Source of the DNA: Sedimentisphaerales bacterium
Lineage (GTDB): Bacteria; Planctomycetota; Phycisphaerae; Sedimentisphaerales; SM23-30
DNA length: 64,000 nt
Direction: 5' to 3'
Assembly: GCA_028281535.1 (NCBI GenBank)
Contig: JANQJS010000025.1
Coordinates: forward strand, 62,001 to 126,000
This document shows positions 1-13,814 of the stretch, in pieces (the stretch's first letter is position 1; every line of letters begins with the position of its first letter). The notes beneath the pieces are model-generated. The model saw only the letters and a program-made list of their open reading frames with translations. It was not told the origin of the DNA and did not search any database. The position numbers and the translations under genes are program-made.

Positions 1-1041
1 ATTTTTGTTAACAACGATTCCTGCGTCGTGAAGCCAGTTCTCTGCGTCTGCCCCAGTTACATTAGCATCATATGGTCGTAAATCGACAAGATTTAAGTGG
101 TTATCAGTGCCACCTGAGCACAGATCAAAACCTTTGCTTAATAATGCGTCTGCTAGCGATTTGCTATTTTTAATGACTTGTTCGCTGTAGCTTTTAAAAT
201 CAGGTTTAAGAGCTTCAGCGAAAGCAATGGCCTTAGCTGCTATGACATGACAAAGCGGGCCACCTTGCATTCTGGGAAATACACAGGAATTGATGCTTTT
301 GGCATATTCTTCTTTGCACATGGTAATACCAGAGCGAGGGCCTCGGAGAGTTTTATGCGTTGTCGTTGTGACAAAATCACATACAGGGATAGGATCTGGG
401 TGCAATTGGGTACAAACCAACCCTGCGATGTGGGCTATGTCAGCGAGAAGTTTGGCGTCATTATCTTTAGCGATTTGAGCAAATTTTTCAAAATCAATTT
501 TTCGTGGGTAAGCACTGGCACCGGCAATAATTAGTTTAGGATTGTGTTGTTTTGCCAATTCAGCGACTTGATCATAATCGATCATTTTAGTGTCTTCTTT
601 GACCCCATAGCTTACAATATTATAAAGTTTACCACTGAAATTGACTTTTGAGCCATGTGTCAGATGACCGCCATGAGATAAATCCATGGCAAGGATGGTA
701 TCCCCAGGTTGTAGGCATGAAAAATAGACCGCCATATTTGCTTGGCTTCCTGAATGCGGTTGGACATTAACATGCTCGCAGCCAAAAAGTGCTTTGCAGC
801 GATCTATTGCTAATTCTTCAGCTTCGTCTACATGGTCGCAGCCACCATAATAACGTTTTCTAGGTAATCCTTCTGCGTATTTATTCGTTAGACAGCTACC
901 CTGAGCTTCCATAACGGCAGGGGAAGTATGATTTTCTGAAGCAATCATCTCAAGCATTAATTGCTGACGATTTTCTTCGTTTTTGATGATTTTATAAACT
1001 TCTGGATCTTGTTGTGCTAGAGTTTGCAGGTTATCTGCCAA
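1..1041 (-). CDS. glyA: Serine hydroxymethyltransferase, 3' end outside the window
   Basis: Pyridoxal-phosphate enzyme that interconverts serine and glycine and charges tetrahydrofolate with a one-carbon unit in the cytoplasm. Translating the minus strand gives a continuous 347-codon frame with the family hallmarks: the N-terminal stretch [25 protein letters not shown], and the cofactor-binding motif [13 protein letters not shown], whose lysine is about residue 230. The start is a TTG at 1041, chosen because AAGGAG lies seven bases upstream and no in-frame ATG fits. The family is usually about 415-420 residues, so roughly the last 70 lie beyond position 1. The gene is divergent from the TPR gene at 1294. 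Confidence 0.96.
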   Translation of the reverse strand, partial: MADNLQTLAQQDPEVYKIIKNEENRQQLMLEMIASENHTSPAVMEAQGSCLTNKYAEGLPRKRYYGGCDHVDEAEELAIDRCKALFGCEHVNVQPHSGSQANMAVYFSCLQPGDTILAMDLSHGGHLTHGSKVNFSGKLYNIVSYGVKEDTKMIDYDQVAELAKQHNPKLIIAGASAYPRKIDFEKFAQIAKDNDAKLLADIAHIAGLVCTQLHPDPIPVCDFVTTTTHKTLRGPRSGITMCKEEYAKSINSCVFPRMQGGPLCHVIAAKAIAFAEALKPDFKSYSEQVIKNSKSLADALLSKGFDLCSGGTDNHLNLVDLRPYDANVTGADAENWLHDAGIVVNKN

Positions 1042-1252
1042 AATGATTCTCCTTCTAACATAAATACGTTTTGTATTAAAACGATTTATTTTATGGCTTG
1101 GGTTATGATTATCAAGCAAAATTATCGTTTATCATCATGGAAATAGGTTTCTGGGTTTGATTTTGCCTCGCTAGATTGCCCAGCTTATTAATAGCACAGT
1201 CAGTCTATTTTGGATAAAATAAGGGAGTGATCAAAATCTAGGGTTGATCGTA

Positions 1253-1258
1253 TATAAT
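1253..1258 (+). promoter_or_regulatory. Possible -10 box before the TPR lipoprotein gene
   Basis: A perfect TATAAT stands 36 bases before the start at 1294, in the divergent gap with glyA. No convincing -35 box sits at the usual spacing, so this is only a candidate. Confidence 0.25.
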
Positions 1259-1293
1259 ATAAAAATCCATTTGATAAGAATTTCATATAATTC

Positions 1294-4200
1294 ATGGAAA
1301 CCTTATATAAACGTATGATAGATCGATGGCTATATCTAACCTTGTTGGCAATAATTTCTGTAGGGTGTCAAATCCCTCAGGTACCGCAACCAGAAAATCC
1401 GTCAAGTGAGCCTGCGGTCAAGCCACTAGAACCAGTTCAGACCCAGCCAGATTATGGTAAGATATCTCCTCTTAAACTGAATGTTGCATTAACGGAAAAT
1501 GAGTTAGTCAGAATGACTCTGCCATTGGATGAGATTGAATTTGATATTTCACTCATGCAACAACAGGTTAATGATGCTCTCGGCGATGAAAAGATAACAG
1601 ATCCATCTTGTGAAAAAGATATTAATAAAATATATCTTCAAAGTCGCTGGTTGACGAATCAGAAGAAGTGGTATCAAGCTGGTAAAGTGATTCAATCAGG
1701 TTTGGATTGTCAACCAGACCATGTTCCTTTAAATGAACTCATGGCTAAGGTGACTTTTCAAACCCGTCGATATCTTAGTTGTAGCCAAATATGTAAGCGG
1801 CTGATTGGGTTGTCTCCTGGCAATATTCTTGCATATCATTATTGGGGAATGATTGAAACAAAGAATGCCAATAATGAATTGGCGGCAGTTATTTCGCAGC
1901 AAGGATTAAAGAGCCCCAAAGCCACAGTCGACAGTCCTTTAACGCCACTCTTGCAGTTGAATTTGGCATCCGTTTTATACGAGATGAATTATTACGAAGC
2001 TGCCATTGGTGAATATTGGAAGACGTTCCGATTAATGGATTATCAGAGAGGGTTTTCGCAATCAGATCCAATATTGAAGAGGTTAACATTTCAGTATTAT
2101 GAAAATCTTTTAATCATTGCGCATCTGCATTTGGAGTTAGGCCAAATTGATAAGTCTGTTGATACTTTGAACTATTTTCAAAAATTAGGCTTAGACATTG
2201 ATTTAATTCAGCCTTTTGTGGCAGCTCTTATAGAAAGACGAATACCATTATTTCAACGATTTGATTCACTAAAGCATTTTATTGCTTATTTATTATCACA
2301 AGATAATGATCCTGAGTATTTATTGAGTTTATTCTGGAACGCAAGTGAAAAACTTTCAATGTCACAGGCTTATTTTAAATCTTTAGATGAATGGTATTCT
2401 ATAAATCAACAAAGATCATTAATTGATATCCGTTTATATTCATATGGACTAAGCTTAGGTGGAGAAGTCAACGAGGCCATTGAAGTTATTGAAAAATCAT
2501 TAGGGTTCTATGATCCTGACCCATTATTGTATCGCGATATAGCTAACTATTATGTTCAAATGGAATCCTGGCAGGAAGCTTTGCAATATTATTGTCTTTA
2601 TCTTGAAATGGTTCCTTATTTTCAATATGACAAAGTTGTTAATGAAATAAAACAAGCCATTAATTCAACGACTCAATTTCAAGTTGTTTTAGATCTTCTA
2701 GATGTTCCAGCTATGCAACCACCTTATTTAGGAAGCTACTTTTATGGAATTATTGCGCAGGAAGCTGAACAGGATGTATTAGCGGAAACCTATTTTCGCC
2801 AAAGTCTCTCCTCGAATAAAAAATTTCAACCGGCAAGAGATCGTTTGCTAGAACTATTATTGATAGGAGAGAAATATAATAATGTTATACAGGTGATTCA
2901 TTTGTGGAGTCAATCTCAAGATATAGAGCCTGCGACAGAATTCTTGAAGTCAAAAGACATGACTCAAATAGATTTATTGCCGCCCCCTGAAGATGTCAAG
3001 GATTTGAAACTAAATGGGTATATCGCACGGGCATGTAAAGAATTAGGTTATTATGATGAAGCCGAGGCTTATTATCAATATATATTAAATAACAGCTCGT
3101 CTGAAAAAAAAGTATATCTATCATTGGCAGACGTGTATCAGCTGCAAGGTCGATTTTCAATCGCTGAAAAAATCTTATTAGATTTACTAAGTAATCATAG
3201 TTTTCATATTGATGCTTCTTCTTCGCTGGAAGATCAGGCGTGGGATTCACTAAAACGTGAAGATGTGTTCAAGCAGCTATTTACTTTATATTGTTATTGG
3301 AATATTCATGAGGGGGAAAATGAATCCGTTCGCGAAATGACCGAACAGCAAATTCGTAAAACCTATTTGCGATGGGTTGAATATGTTACACGCGAGTTAT
3401 CCGAGCCCTTTGATTGGCTTGCATTACAAGCTTTGCTGGAAAAGATGCATATCCCTGGTCCGCAGGGAAAATTAACGGCCATGTTACTCAGTGAAATCTA
3501 TGCAAGTCAAGACCAATTGGATGAAGCTATTTCTGTTTTGGAGCCAATTGTTCCGTTTATTCAAGATGATGAAAAGATGCTTTCTTTAGTTGCTGAAATG
3601 TATGAGCGAAAAAAAATATTTACCCAGGGATACGAATTTCGTCATAAAGTATGGCAGCTGGATCCCGCGAACGGCAGTGCCTTTTTACGTGTTGTAACTG
3701 ATTTGCGTTTAGCATTTAAAGCCAATGAAGCGGTTGATCTAGTCACGAATAACTACCAAAAGCCATTTTTGCAAAATAAAAAATCAATACGTTTGCTTAC
3801 CAGAGAAGCGATGTTGAATTTTAAAATTACACGTCGGTATGATGATGCAATTCTTGTATTACAAGATTGGATAAGCTTTTTAGAAAAAGAGGATCCTGTG
3901 TCGTCGTCAGATGAGAGCGAAGCTGTTTCTCTAGAAAATCAGATACCTTTGTCAGATGAAATGATGCTGTTGGCTAGTTATATGATTTGGTTTCAAACAC
4001 AAGCCCAGAATTATGCTAAAGCTATTGAGCTATCTTTAGCTTATTACCAAAAATTCAAGCCTGACTATAAATATTCTACCTATTACCTTATGCGTATGTT
4101 AAATGTTCGTAAGCAATATAGTGAAATTATGACATTAGCAGAATCATTGTTGGCGAATGAAAAAAATGATTTATTAGTGCGTCAGCAATATTATGAAGCG

Positions 4201-5193
4201 TTAATAGAAGATGGTCAGGTTGATAGAGCTATCAATTTGAGCTTGGAACAGATAATGTTGTTTCCTGACCAGCTGATCCCAAAACGTTTTCATGTATCTT
4301 TGCTGCATCAGGTTGAACGTTTTCAAGAAGCTCGTGATGTTATTGATCAGTGGCGTTTGGACTATTTTGATAAAGCACTAGAGCAGAGGTATATTGATAC
4401 ACTTATTGCATTAAAGGAATATGACGCTGCTATAGAATTGCTGAATAATTCACAATGGATTGAAAAATTATCATCCGTTTATCGTGAATTAATGTTGAAA
4501 ATTGAATTTTCACGCGACCAACTTCAAGCAGCCATTGAATTGATCGATGAATTTGTTGTTAACAAAGAGGCCCCAGCCGTTTTTCAGCTTAAGGCGCAAG
4601 TCTACGCTTCATTTATGGATTATGAAAGTGCGATGACGATGCTGTCTAAAGCAATAGAGCAATTAGGCGAAAGTGAATCATTGATGTTGTCATACGGTTA
4701 TTATCTTGAAAGGGCCGGAAAAGTTGACGAATCAATTTCGCTTATGGAAAAAATGTTGGATAATAAACCACTGGATGCATCATTTTCAAATAATTTAGGG
4801 TATATTTTACTGGTAAATAAAGGCCCATCCCAGCGTGTATATGATTTACTAAAACGGTCTTATGAAATGAAGCCTGATTCTGGTCCTACTTTAGATAGTC
4901 TGGGATGGTATTATTATCAATTGGGAGACTACGAGCTCGCGTATGAATATTTATGTCAATCCGCCGCTGTGTTAGGGCAGGTTGATTATGAGATTCTTGA
5001 TCATTTAGGTGATACTGCCTATCAATTGGGCCAGGAAGAATTGGCGAAGAAGTACTGGCAGGATGCAATGAAGGATCTTAAAAATAAGGCAAATTTTGGG
5101 AAAATTGATGAGCGACGCAACTCTTTGATATTGGAAAAGATAGAAAATGGCATGGCAGATCTTGCAGTTGAAGTTATAGATAATTTCGACTAG
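1294..5193 (+). CDS. Large TPR-repeat lipoprotein
   Basis: A 1299-residue protein probably anchored in a membrane by a lipid. The N-terminus has a short basic and hydrophobic signal ending in ISVGC (Cys25), an acceptable but not ideal lipobox. The rest is helical and built of tetratricopeptide-like repeats, clearest at the C-terminus in the segments around LDSLGWYYYQLGDYELAYEYL and LGDTAYQLGQEELAKKYWQDAM. TPR scaffolds bind other proteins; the partner is not evident. An in-frame ATG at 1315 would give a more typical short signal peptide and may be the true start, as neither has a strong ribosome site. It is followed 56 bases later by yebC and then a metallohydrolase on the same strand, probably one operon. 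Confidence 0.8.
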   Translation: METLYKRMIDRWLYLTLLAIISVGCQIPQVPQPENPSSEPAVKPLEPVQTQPDYGKISPLKLNVALTENELVRMTLPLDEIEFDISLMQQQVNDALGDEKITDPSCEKDINKIYLQSRWLTNQKKWYQAGKVIQSGLDCQPDHVPLNELMAKVTFQTRRYLSCSQICKRLIGLSPGNILAYHYWGMIETKNANNELAAVISQQGLKSPKATVDSPLTPLLQLNLASVLYEMNYYEAAIGEYWKTFRLMDYQRGFSQSDPILKRLTFQYYENLLIIAHLHLELGQIDKSVDTLNYFQKLGLDIDLIQPFVAALIERRIPLFQRFDSLKHFIAYLLSQDNDPEYLLSLFWNASEKLSMSQAYFKSLDEWYSINQQRSLIDIRLYSYGLSLGGEVNEAIEVIEKSLGFYDPDPLLYRDIANYYVQMESWQEALQYYCLYLEMVPYFQYDKVVNEIKQAINSTTQFQVVLDLLDVPAMQPPYLGSYFYGIIAQEAEQDVLAETYFRQSLSSNKKFQPARDRLLELLLIGEKYNNVIQVIHLWSQSQDIEPATEFLKSKDMTQIDLLPPPEDVKDLKLNGYIARACKELGYYDEAEAYYQYILNNSSSEKKVYLSLADVYQLQGRFSIAEKILLDLLSNHSFHIDASSSLEDQAWDSLKREDVFKQLFTLYCYWNIHEGENESVREMTEQQIRKTYLRWVEYVTRELSEPFDWLALQALLEKMHIPGPQGKLTAMLLSEIYASQDQLDEAISVLEPIVPFIQDDEKMLSLVAEMYERKKIFTQGYEFRHKVWQLDPANGSAFLRVVTDLRLAFKANEAVDLVTNNYQKPFLQNKKSIRLLTREAMLNFKITRRYDDAILVLQDWISFLEKEDPVSSSDESEAVSLENQIPLSDEMMLLASYMIWFQTQAQNYAKAIELSLAYYQKFKPDYKYSTYYLMRMLNVRKQYSEIMTLAESLLANEKNDLLVRQQYYEALIEDGQVDRAINLSLEQIMLFPDQLIPKRFHVSLLHQVERFQEARDVIDQWRLDYFDKALEQRYIDTLIALKEYDAAIELLNNSQWIEKLSSVYRELMLKIEFSRDQLQAAIELIDEFVVNKEAPAVFQLKAQVYASFMDYESAMTMLSKAIEQLGESESLMLSYGYYLERAGKVDESISLMEKMLDNKPLDASFSNNLGYILLVNKGPSQRVYDLLKRSYEMKPDSGPTLDSLGWYYYQLGDYELAYEYLCQSAAVLGQVDYEILDHLGDTAYQLGQEELAKKYWQDAMKDLKNKANFGKIDERRNSLILEKIENGMADLAVEVIDNFD

Positions 5194-5249
5194 AATAGGA
5201 CTTTGGTTCTGGTAAGTTGATTTAATAAAGTAAAAGGAAGAGTTTCACT

Positions 5250-6002
5250 ATGGCAGGTCATTCCCATTGGGCGGGTATCAAACATAAAAAAGCGGCATTA
5301 GATGCTAAAAGGGGTAAGCTTTGGAGTAAACTGGCACGAAATATTATCATGGCAGCGAAAAATGGTGGTGGAGACCCTGATACGAATTTAGCTTTGCGTT
5401 ATGCGATTGATAAGGCCAAAGATGCAAATATGCCTAAAGATACTATTGAGAAAGCGGTTAAAAAAGGAACGGGTGATCTTGAGGGTGTCAATTACGAAGA
5501 AGTCCTGTATGAAGGTTATGGCAACGATGGCGTTGCAATAATGTGTGAAGTCTTAACAGATAATCGAAATCGTACTGCTAGTGAATTGCGTAAGATATTT
5601 GACAAGAAGGGTGGTTCGCTAGGTAGCAGCGGTTGTGTTGCATGGATGTTTACAAAAAAAGGGCTATTTACGATTAAGGAAGTCGATGGGATTACTGAAG
5701 ATCGCATTATGGAAGTAGCATTGGAAGCGGGAGCGGATGATGTTGAACAAATGGGTGATACCTTTGAAGTTACTTGCAGTGTAGAAGCCTTTAATGATGT
5801 CAAGCAAGCCTTTTCAGAAAATAGCATCGAAACAGAAGTGTCTGAATTCACACAAATACCTTCGAATACTGTTACGCTTGATGAAGCAGGTTCAAAAAAA
5901 ATCTTAAATCTGATGGAAGAACTTGAAGATCAAGATGATGTGCAGAATGTTTGTGGTAATTTTGATATACCAGAAGACATTATCGCAAAAATTAGCTCAT
6001 AA
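5250..6002 (+). CDS. yebC: YebC/PmpR family DNA-binding regulator
   Basis: A 250-residue member of the YebC/TACO1 family. Members are described as transcriptional regulators, and more recent work ties the family to translation of difficult (for example proline-rich) sequences. The typical start MAGHSHWAGIKHKKAALDAKRGKLWSKLARNI, the segment NRTASELRKIFDKKGGSLG and the full length all match. The AAAGGAAGAG stretch upstream gives a good ribosome site. It is the middle gene of a three-gene run with the TPR lipoprotein and the metallohydrolase. Confidence 0.95.
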   Translation: MAGHSHWAGIKHKKAALDAKRGKLWSKLARNIIMAAKNGGGDPDTNLALRYAIDKAKDANMPKDTIEKAVKKGTGDLEGVNYEEVLYEGYGNDGVAIMCEVLTDNRNRTASELRKIFDKKGGSLGSSGCVAWMFTKKGLFTIKEVDGITEDRIMEVALEAGADDVEQMGDTFEVTCSVEAFNDVKQAFSENSIETEVSEFTQIPSNTVTLDEAGSKKILNLMEELEDQDDVQNVCGNFDIPEDIIAKISS

Positions 6003-6031
6003 ATATCCCTAATCTATAAGTAACTATTTAT

Positions 6032-6835
6032 ATGTCCTCTCTTTTTAACTGGAACTCAACGGATCGTGGTGTGATTCGAAGTTTTTCATTACAAAGTGGT
6101 TCAAATGGCAATTGCTATTTTGTTGAAACCGAAGATGTTCGTTTGCTAATTGATGCTGGATTGACAGGAAAAACAGCACAGCAAAGGATGATGCAATATG
6201 GCTATGATATTCATGATGTTGATGCGTTGATAATTAGCCATTCTCATAGTGATCATATTAAAGGGGCAGGGGTTTTTCATCGAAAGTTTGGTATCCCCGT
6301 TTATATTACATCTAAAGGTTTGAATGCTGGTCGTTCTAAACTAGGTCCATTAACGGATGTTAATTATTTTAGGCCAGGTGAAACCATTGTTTTTGGGGAA
6401 ACGAAAATCCTGACCATACCAACGCCACATGATGCTGTTGATAGTGTTATTTTTGTGGTCGAACATTTTGGGAAATATTTAGGAATATTTACTGACTTGG
6501 GTCACTGTTTTGATGGACTATCGGAATGGATATCAAGAATGGACGGATTGTATTTGGAAAGTAATTATGATCCAGATATGCTTGAGAATAGTGATTATCC
6601 TAATTGGCTAAAGCGTCGTATTATAGGCGATGGTGGGCATATATCAAATCAACAAGCGGCAGATCTCATTGAAGAGTGTCAACCCGATTTGCAGTTTTTA
6701 GCCTTGTCACATCTTAGCGAAAATAACAATGATCCAACGATTGCATTAGAGACGATGCAAGCGTGTGTGGCAGAAACAATAAATGTTGCTGTCGCACCGC
6801 GTGTTGATGTTAGCCAAATGTTCATTGTAGAATAA
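6032..6835 (+). CDS. MBL-fold metallo-hydrolase, YycJ/WalJ-like
   Basis: A 267-residue cytoplasmic metallo-beta-lactamase-fold hydrolase. The metal-binding motif HSHSDHIKG is at about residues 70-78, with a later TDLGH and a C-terminal LSHLSENNND that complete the dinuclear site in this family. The opening SLQSGSNGNCYFVE and overall length are those of the YycJ/WalJ group, whose members have been linked to nucleic-acid processing; the exact substrate here is unknown. The ATG is 29 bases after yebC without a strong ribosome site, suggesting translational coupling. A bidirectional hairpin follows the stop. Confidence 0.88.
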   Translation: MSSLFNWNSTDRGVIRSFSLQSGSNGNCYFVETEDVRLLIDAGLTGKTAQQRMMQYGYDIHDVDALIISHSHSDHIKGAGVFHRKFGIPVYITSKGLNAGRSKLGPLTDVNYFRPGETIVFGETKILTIPTPHDAVDSVIFVVEHFGKYLGIFTDLGHCFDGLSEWISRMDGLYLESNYDPDMLENSDYPNWLKRRIIGDGGHISNQQAADLIEECQPDLQFLALSHLSENNNDPTIALETMQACVAETINVAVAPRVDVSQMFIVE

Positions 6836-6839
6836 AAAA

Positions 6840-6868
6840 AGCCTGCTGAACGAGTTCAACAGGCTTTA
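6840..6868. terminator. Bidirectional terminator hairpin
   Basis: AGCCTGCTGAA pairs with TTCAACAGGCT (one mismatch) around a CGAG loop. An A-run precedes it (a T-run on the minus strand) and a short T stretch follows. It lies between the converging metallohydrolase and secretin genes and can serve both. Confidence 0.8.
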
Positions 6869-6888
6869 ATAATCGAATTGAAAATGTA

Positions 6889-10626
<3,738 letters not shown>

Positions 10627-10656
10627 GATTCTAACTCCTTTTACATATAAGGGATA

Positions 10657-10737
10657 CTGTTGGATGTTCTCCCGGAACTTCTGCCCGTAGTTTTGCCCGC
10701 CTCGGTGGCAAAAGACACTCTATTTCTAATCCAACAA
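10657..10737 (-). ncRNA. Candidate structured 5' leader of the secretin gene
   Basis: Read on the minus strand, TGTTGGAT (10736-10729) pairs perfectly with ATCCAACA (10665-10658) and closes a domain with two inner hairpins. One is TTTTGCC/GGCAAAA (10713-10707 with 10697-10691, nine-base loop). The other is GTTC/GAAC (10678-10675 with 10669-10666), directly stacked on the closing stem. Downstream, CCTT can pair with the AAGG of the Shine-Dalgarno, offering a route to translational control. This is a hand-drawn fold with short stems; I cannot assign it to a known riboswitch family. Confidence 0.35.
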
Positions 10738-11120
10738 CATACTGTGGTGACACATCGCTTTACGGTTGGGCCTTTTGGCAAGTAAATCACAAATTCTGAG
10801 GCTTTTAGTGATCTTTAGTTTAAATAAGATTGCGCTGAGTTGCAATCAAAAAATCAATGATACCATAGTCGTATCGGTATGTCAAATAAGTACTTTTGAG
10901 AATCCGGGGGTGTGAATCAATCGTGTTAAACAGGTTAAGATATTATAAAATAATTGTTTACGACGCCTCTTGACGAGCGTAAAACTGTTGTGTCGTGCTT
11001 ATTGAGGTTAGGGCTGGCCTTTGGCAAAAACTTTATTTTTTCTGGAAAAGAAATGGAATACCTGCAGAATGTGGATTTAGGTAATTTACATCAAACATTG
11101 CAAAATTTGTTTGAGTTCGT
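10738..11120. other. Rest of the divergent gap between the secretin gene and tsaB
   Basis: No credible gene. Two small inverted repeats are visible: GATTGC/GCAATC (10828-10833 and 10842-10847) and GATAC/GTATC (10859-10863 and 10871-10875). Promoters for both flanking genes should lie here, but I cannot pick out convincing boxes. Confidence 0.5.
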
Positions 11121-11891
11121 ATGATAGGTGCGATGAAAAACGATAAGCATATTTTAACGATTGAAACGTCCGGGCGTATTGGCGGGGCCGCAATATCTAT
11201 TGGGCCTCAAATAATTGGTAGTAAGGAGTTTACGGGGTCTCAGAAGCACACCTCTCAGCTTTTTCCTACCATTGAGGCGCTTTGTAAAGATGCTGGCTGG
11301 CAGCCTGATCAAATAGAGCAAATCTTTGTTTCGTCAGGACCTGGCAGCTTTACCGGGCTTCGGGTGGGTATTACCGCGGCGAAAGTTTTAGCCTACGCGA
11401 GTGAAATGGATGTGGTGTCTGTGCCTAGTATGGATGCATTGGTTCTTAATATGAATCAGGACTTACCAGAAGAGGCGGAAAGGATTGAGACATTCGTTGT
11501 GGTCATGGATGCGAAACGTCAGCAGGTTTATGCCGCGATATATCAGCGAACTGGTGGAAGTGATAATTCTGCTGGCAGCCATGTACCAGGATTTGATGTG
11601 GTACTGCCTGCGTCTGTATTAACTCCCAGCGAGTTGTTGGAAAAATTGGATGGGCCTGCGGTTATTTTGGGAGAAGGATTGCGTTGGCATGGTTCGTCCT
11701 TAGAGGCGGATGGTATCGTTCATTTAGAGGAAGATCCATTTTGGCAGCCGAGGCCGGAGAATGTGTTGCAGTGCGGATTATTGCTCGCTGAAGATGAGCA
11801 ATTTACAGTGCCAGAAGATTTGATACCGATTTATTTGCGTCGACCTGAAGCGGTGGAAAAATGGGAACAGCTTCATGGCACAGATGCTTAG
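11121..11891 (+). CDS. tsaB: tRNA threonylcarbamoyladenosine biosynthesis protein TsaB
   Basis: A 256-residue ASKHA-fold protein. TsaB dimerises with TsaD and, with TsaE, forms the complex that adds threonylcarbamoyl to A37 of ANN-decoding tRNAs. The N-terminal ILTIETSG and the signature SSGPGSFTGLRVGITAAKVLAY (about residues 70-91) identify it. The in-frame ATG at 11133 gives the more usual N-terminus (MKNDKHILTIETS) and may be the real start. tsaE is also in this window, about 50 kb away; tsaD is not. dgt begins 12 bases after the stop, probably co-transcribed. Confidence 0.92.
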   Translation: MIGAMKNDKHILTIETSGRIGGAAISIGPQIIGSKEFTGSQKHTSQLFPTIEALCKDAGWQPDQIEQIFVSSGPGSFTGLRVGITAAKVLAYASEMDVVSVPSMDALVLNMNQDLPEEAERIETFVVVMDAKRQQVYAAIYQRTGGSDNSAGSHVPGFDVVLPASVLTPSELLEKLDGPAVILGEGLRWHGSSLEADGIVHLEEDPFWQPRPENVLQCGLLLAEDEQFTVPEDLIPIYLRRPEAVEKWEQLHGTDA

Positions 11892-11903
11892 GTCAGATTT
11901 AAC

Positions 11904-13040
11904 ATGTTACAATCCAGGGAATCACTAGAGCAAGCTCAAGATCGAGATTTAGCTCCTTATGCCGTAAAGGCAACAGAGAGCAAAGGGCGCAAGTTCGATG
12001 AAAAAGAGCATGATTATCGCACCTGTTTTCAGCGGGATCGGGATCGTGTGATTCATTGCAGTGGGTTTAGACGCTTGGATGCGAAAACGCAGGTCTTTTA
12101 TGATTCCAAAAGTGATTATACTCGTACGCGATTGACGCATACGATTGAAGTGACGCAGATTGCTCGGACGCTGGCTCGGATATTATCATTGAATGAAGAT
12201 CTGGCGGAGACAGCGAGTTTGGCGCATGATTTAGGGCATCCACCTTATGGTCATTGCGGCGAATATGTGTTGGATGATTTAATGGAAGGTCATGGCGGGT
12301 TTGAGCATAATGCTCAGTCGCTAAGAGTTGTCGAGTATTTGGAGCATCCTTATCCAGAGTTTCGTGGTTTGAATTTATCGTATGAAGTTTTGGAGTGTTT
12401 AGCCAAACATGAAAGTCGTTACGATCGGCCCGATTTAAAAGATCTTTATGGCACAGATCAAGCCCCCTTGGAAGGGCAGATCGCTGATTTGGCAGATAGC
12501 ATTGCTTACAATTCACATGATTTGGATGATGCCTTATTTTTTGGGTTGATTGATGAAGAGGATTTGAAAGATATTTCACTCTATCAGCAATTCAAAAGCG
12601 AATTTGACAAATCCTATCCAGACTCGAATCGTTATACGAGGCGTTTGCGATGTGCCAAGCGTCTGATTGATTTGTTGGTCAGTGATACCTTGGAAGAGTC
12701 GAATCGTCTTATCGGAAAGTATCGGCCTAAAACCATAGAAAATGTTCGCAATTGCGAGATTAAGTTAATTAGTTTATCCGAAGATGCAAAGCAACGTTTA
12801 GATCAATTAAGCGATTTTCTTTATAAGAAAGTTTACATGCACCCAGATGTTGCCGCAGCAACTGAACGTGCAAAAAAAGAATTGGGTTTTTTATTCAATT
12901 ATTTTGTCGATGATCCAAATCATTTACCGAGTCGCTATGAGAGTCGAGTGGCCGAGCAGGGTATTCATAAAGTAGTCTGTGATTATCTGGCCGGGATGAC
13001 TGATCGATATTGTCATACACTTTATGAAAATGAAAGCTAA
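11904..13040 (+). CDS. dgt: dGTPase-type HD deoxynucleotide triphosphohydrolase
   Basis: A 378-residue cytoplasmic HD-domain enzyme that hydrolyses dNTPs (classically dGTP) to nucleoside and triphosphate. The metal ligands are visible as H79 in RLTHTIEV, and H108-D109 in AHDLGHPPYGH. The segments CSGFRRLDAKTQV and GGFEHNAQSLR are typical of the shorter, type 2 dGTPase-like group. It follows tsaB by 12 bases. Substrate preference cannot be read from the sequence. Confidence 0.92.
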   Translation: MLQSRESLEQAQDRDLAPYAVKATESKGRKFDEKEHDYRTCFQRDRDRVIHCSGFRRLDAKTQVFYDSKSDYTRTRLTHTIEVTQIARTLARILSLNEDLAETASLAHDLGHPPYGHCGEYVLDDLMEGHGGFEHNAQSLRVVEYLEHPYPEFRGLNLSYEVLECLAKHESRYDRPDLKDLYGTDQAPLEGQIADLADSIAYNSHDLDDALFFGLIDEEDLKDISLYQQFKSEFDKSYPDSNRYTRRLRCAKRLIDLLVSDTLEESNRLIGKYRPKTIENVRNCEIKLISLSEDAKQRLDQLSDFLYKKVYMHPDVAAATERAKKELGFLFNYFVDDPNHLPSRYESRVAEQGIHKVVCDYLAGMTDRYCHTLYENES

Positions 13041-13201
13041 GGGAAAAAAGATTTAGCCCGCTTGTTGTTTTCTGAAAAATCGATTGATAGGTTCTGGTAG
13101 GGGACGGGAATGATTAAAGATGCCTGGTACCTTTAATTGGTACTACAAACCAAACGATTAAACCTGTAATGCTGTAAGGTTAATGATAAGGTTTTTAAAA
13201 C

Positions 13202-13762
13202 ATGAGCGATAATGAAGAAAGACGACTGGCTTTAATTGAATTAATCGAACAAGCATTTGGTGACGTCAAGTTGGAAGATGGTATCTCGCTGTCACAATCA
13301 GAACTCTACGATGAGTATGTCACTGATAAGAAAAGTCTGGCAAAGGCACGAGCTAAAGATACGGAAGAATCCTGGACGCAAATAGCTAAAGAAAAGATCG
13401 ACAAATATCATATTGGTAGCATAGGTGGTTTATCATTTCTGGATGAAAAAGGAATGCGATTTTATCTTCCAGCTTTTATGACAAATGAATTGAAATTTAA
13501 CGAGCAGGAAGAAAATTCAGAGTATGGTTATGTTGACGATCTCATTTATACATTAACACCCCCCAGATCAAAATCCAGAGGAGAGTACAAATATTTCCTT
13601 GATAGGTTTGGGAATTTCACCAAGGATCAGGTTAACGCCATCGTGCAATTTCTAAATTATTTGCTTGAAGATCCAAATGATATTGAAGAAACGAAAATCG
13701 CATTTAATTACTGGGAAAAGCGATTATGTGAATACCCTAAACTTAGTGAACCCGATTGTTAG
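13202..13762 (+). CDS. DUF6714 family protein
   Basis: A 186-residue soluble protein with no signal peptide. The start LALIELIEQAFGDVKLEDGISLSQSELYDEY and the middle segment GGLSFLDEKGMRFYLPAFM match my recollection of the DUF6714 family, which has no established function. The gene is 161 bases after dgt with an AAGG-type ribosome site, so it probably has its own promoter. It starts a stretch of small orphan-type genes that runs to 17.05 kb. Confidence 0.7.
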   Translation: MSDNEERRLALIELIEQAFGDVKLEDGISLSQSELYDEYVTDKKSLAKARAKDTEESWTQIAKEKIDKYHIGSIGGLSFLDEKGMRFYLPAFMTNELKFNEQEENSEYGYVDDLIYTLTPPRSKSRGEYKYFLDRFGNFTKDQVNAIVQFLNYLLEDPNDIEETKIAFNYWEKRLCEYPKLSEPDC

Positions 13763-13814
13763 ACCAGAAGTAACTAAAGATCGCTATTGCTTTTGATTAC
13801 CACCAAGTTGATCT

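Noticed and set aside
10657-10737. A c-di-GMP riboswitch before the secretin gene
   Set aside because: The GCAAAACTACGGG stretch recalls the c-di-GMP-I consensus, but the GAAA tetraloop and receptor and the usual P2/P3 sequence are not present. I keep only an unassigned structured leader.
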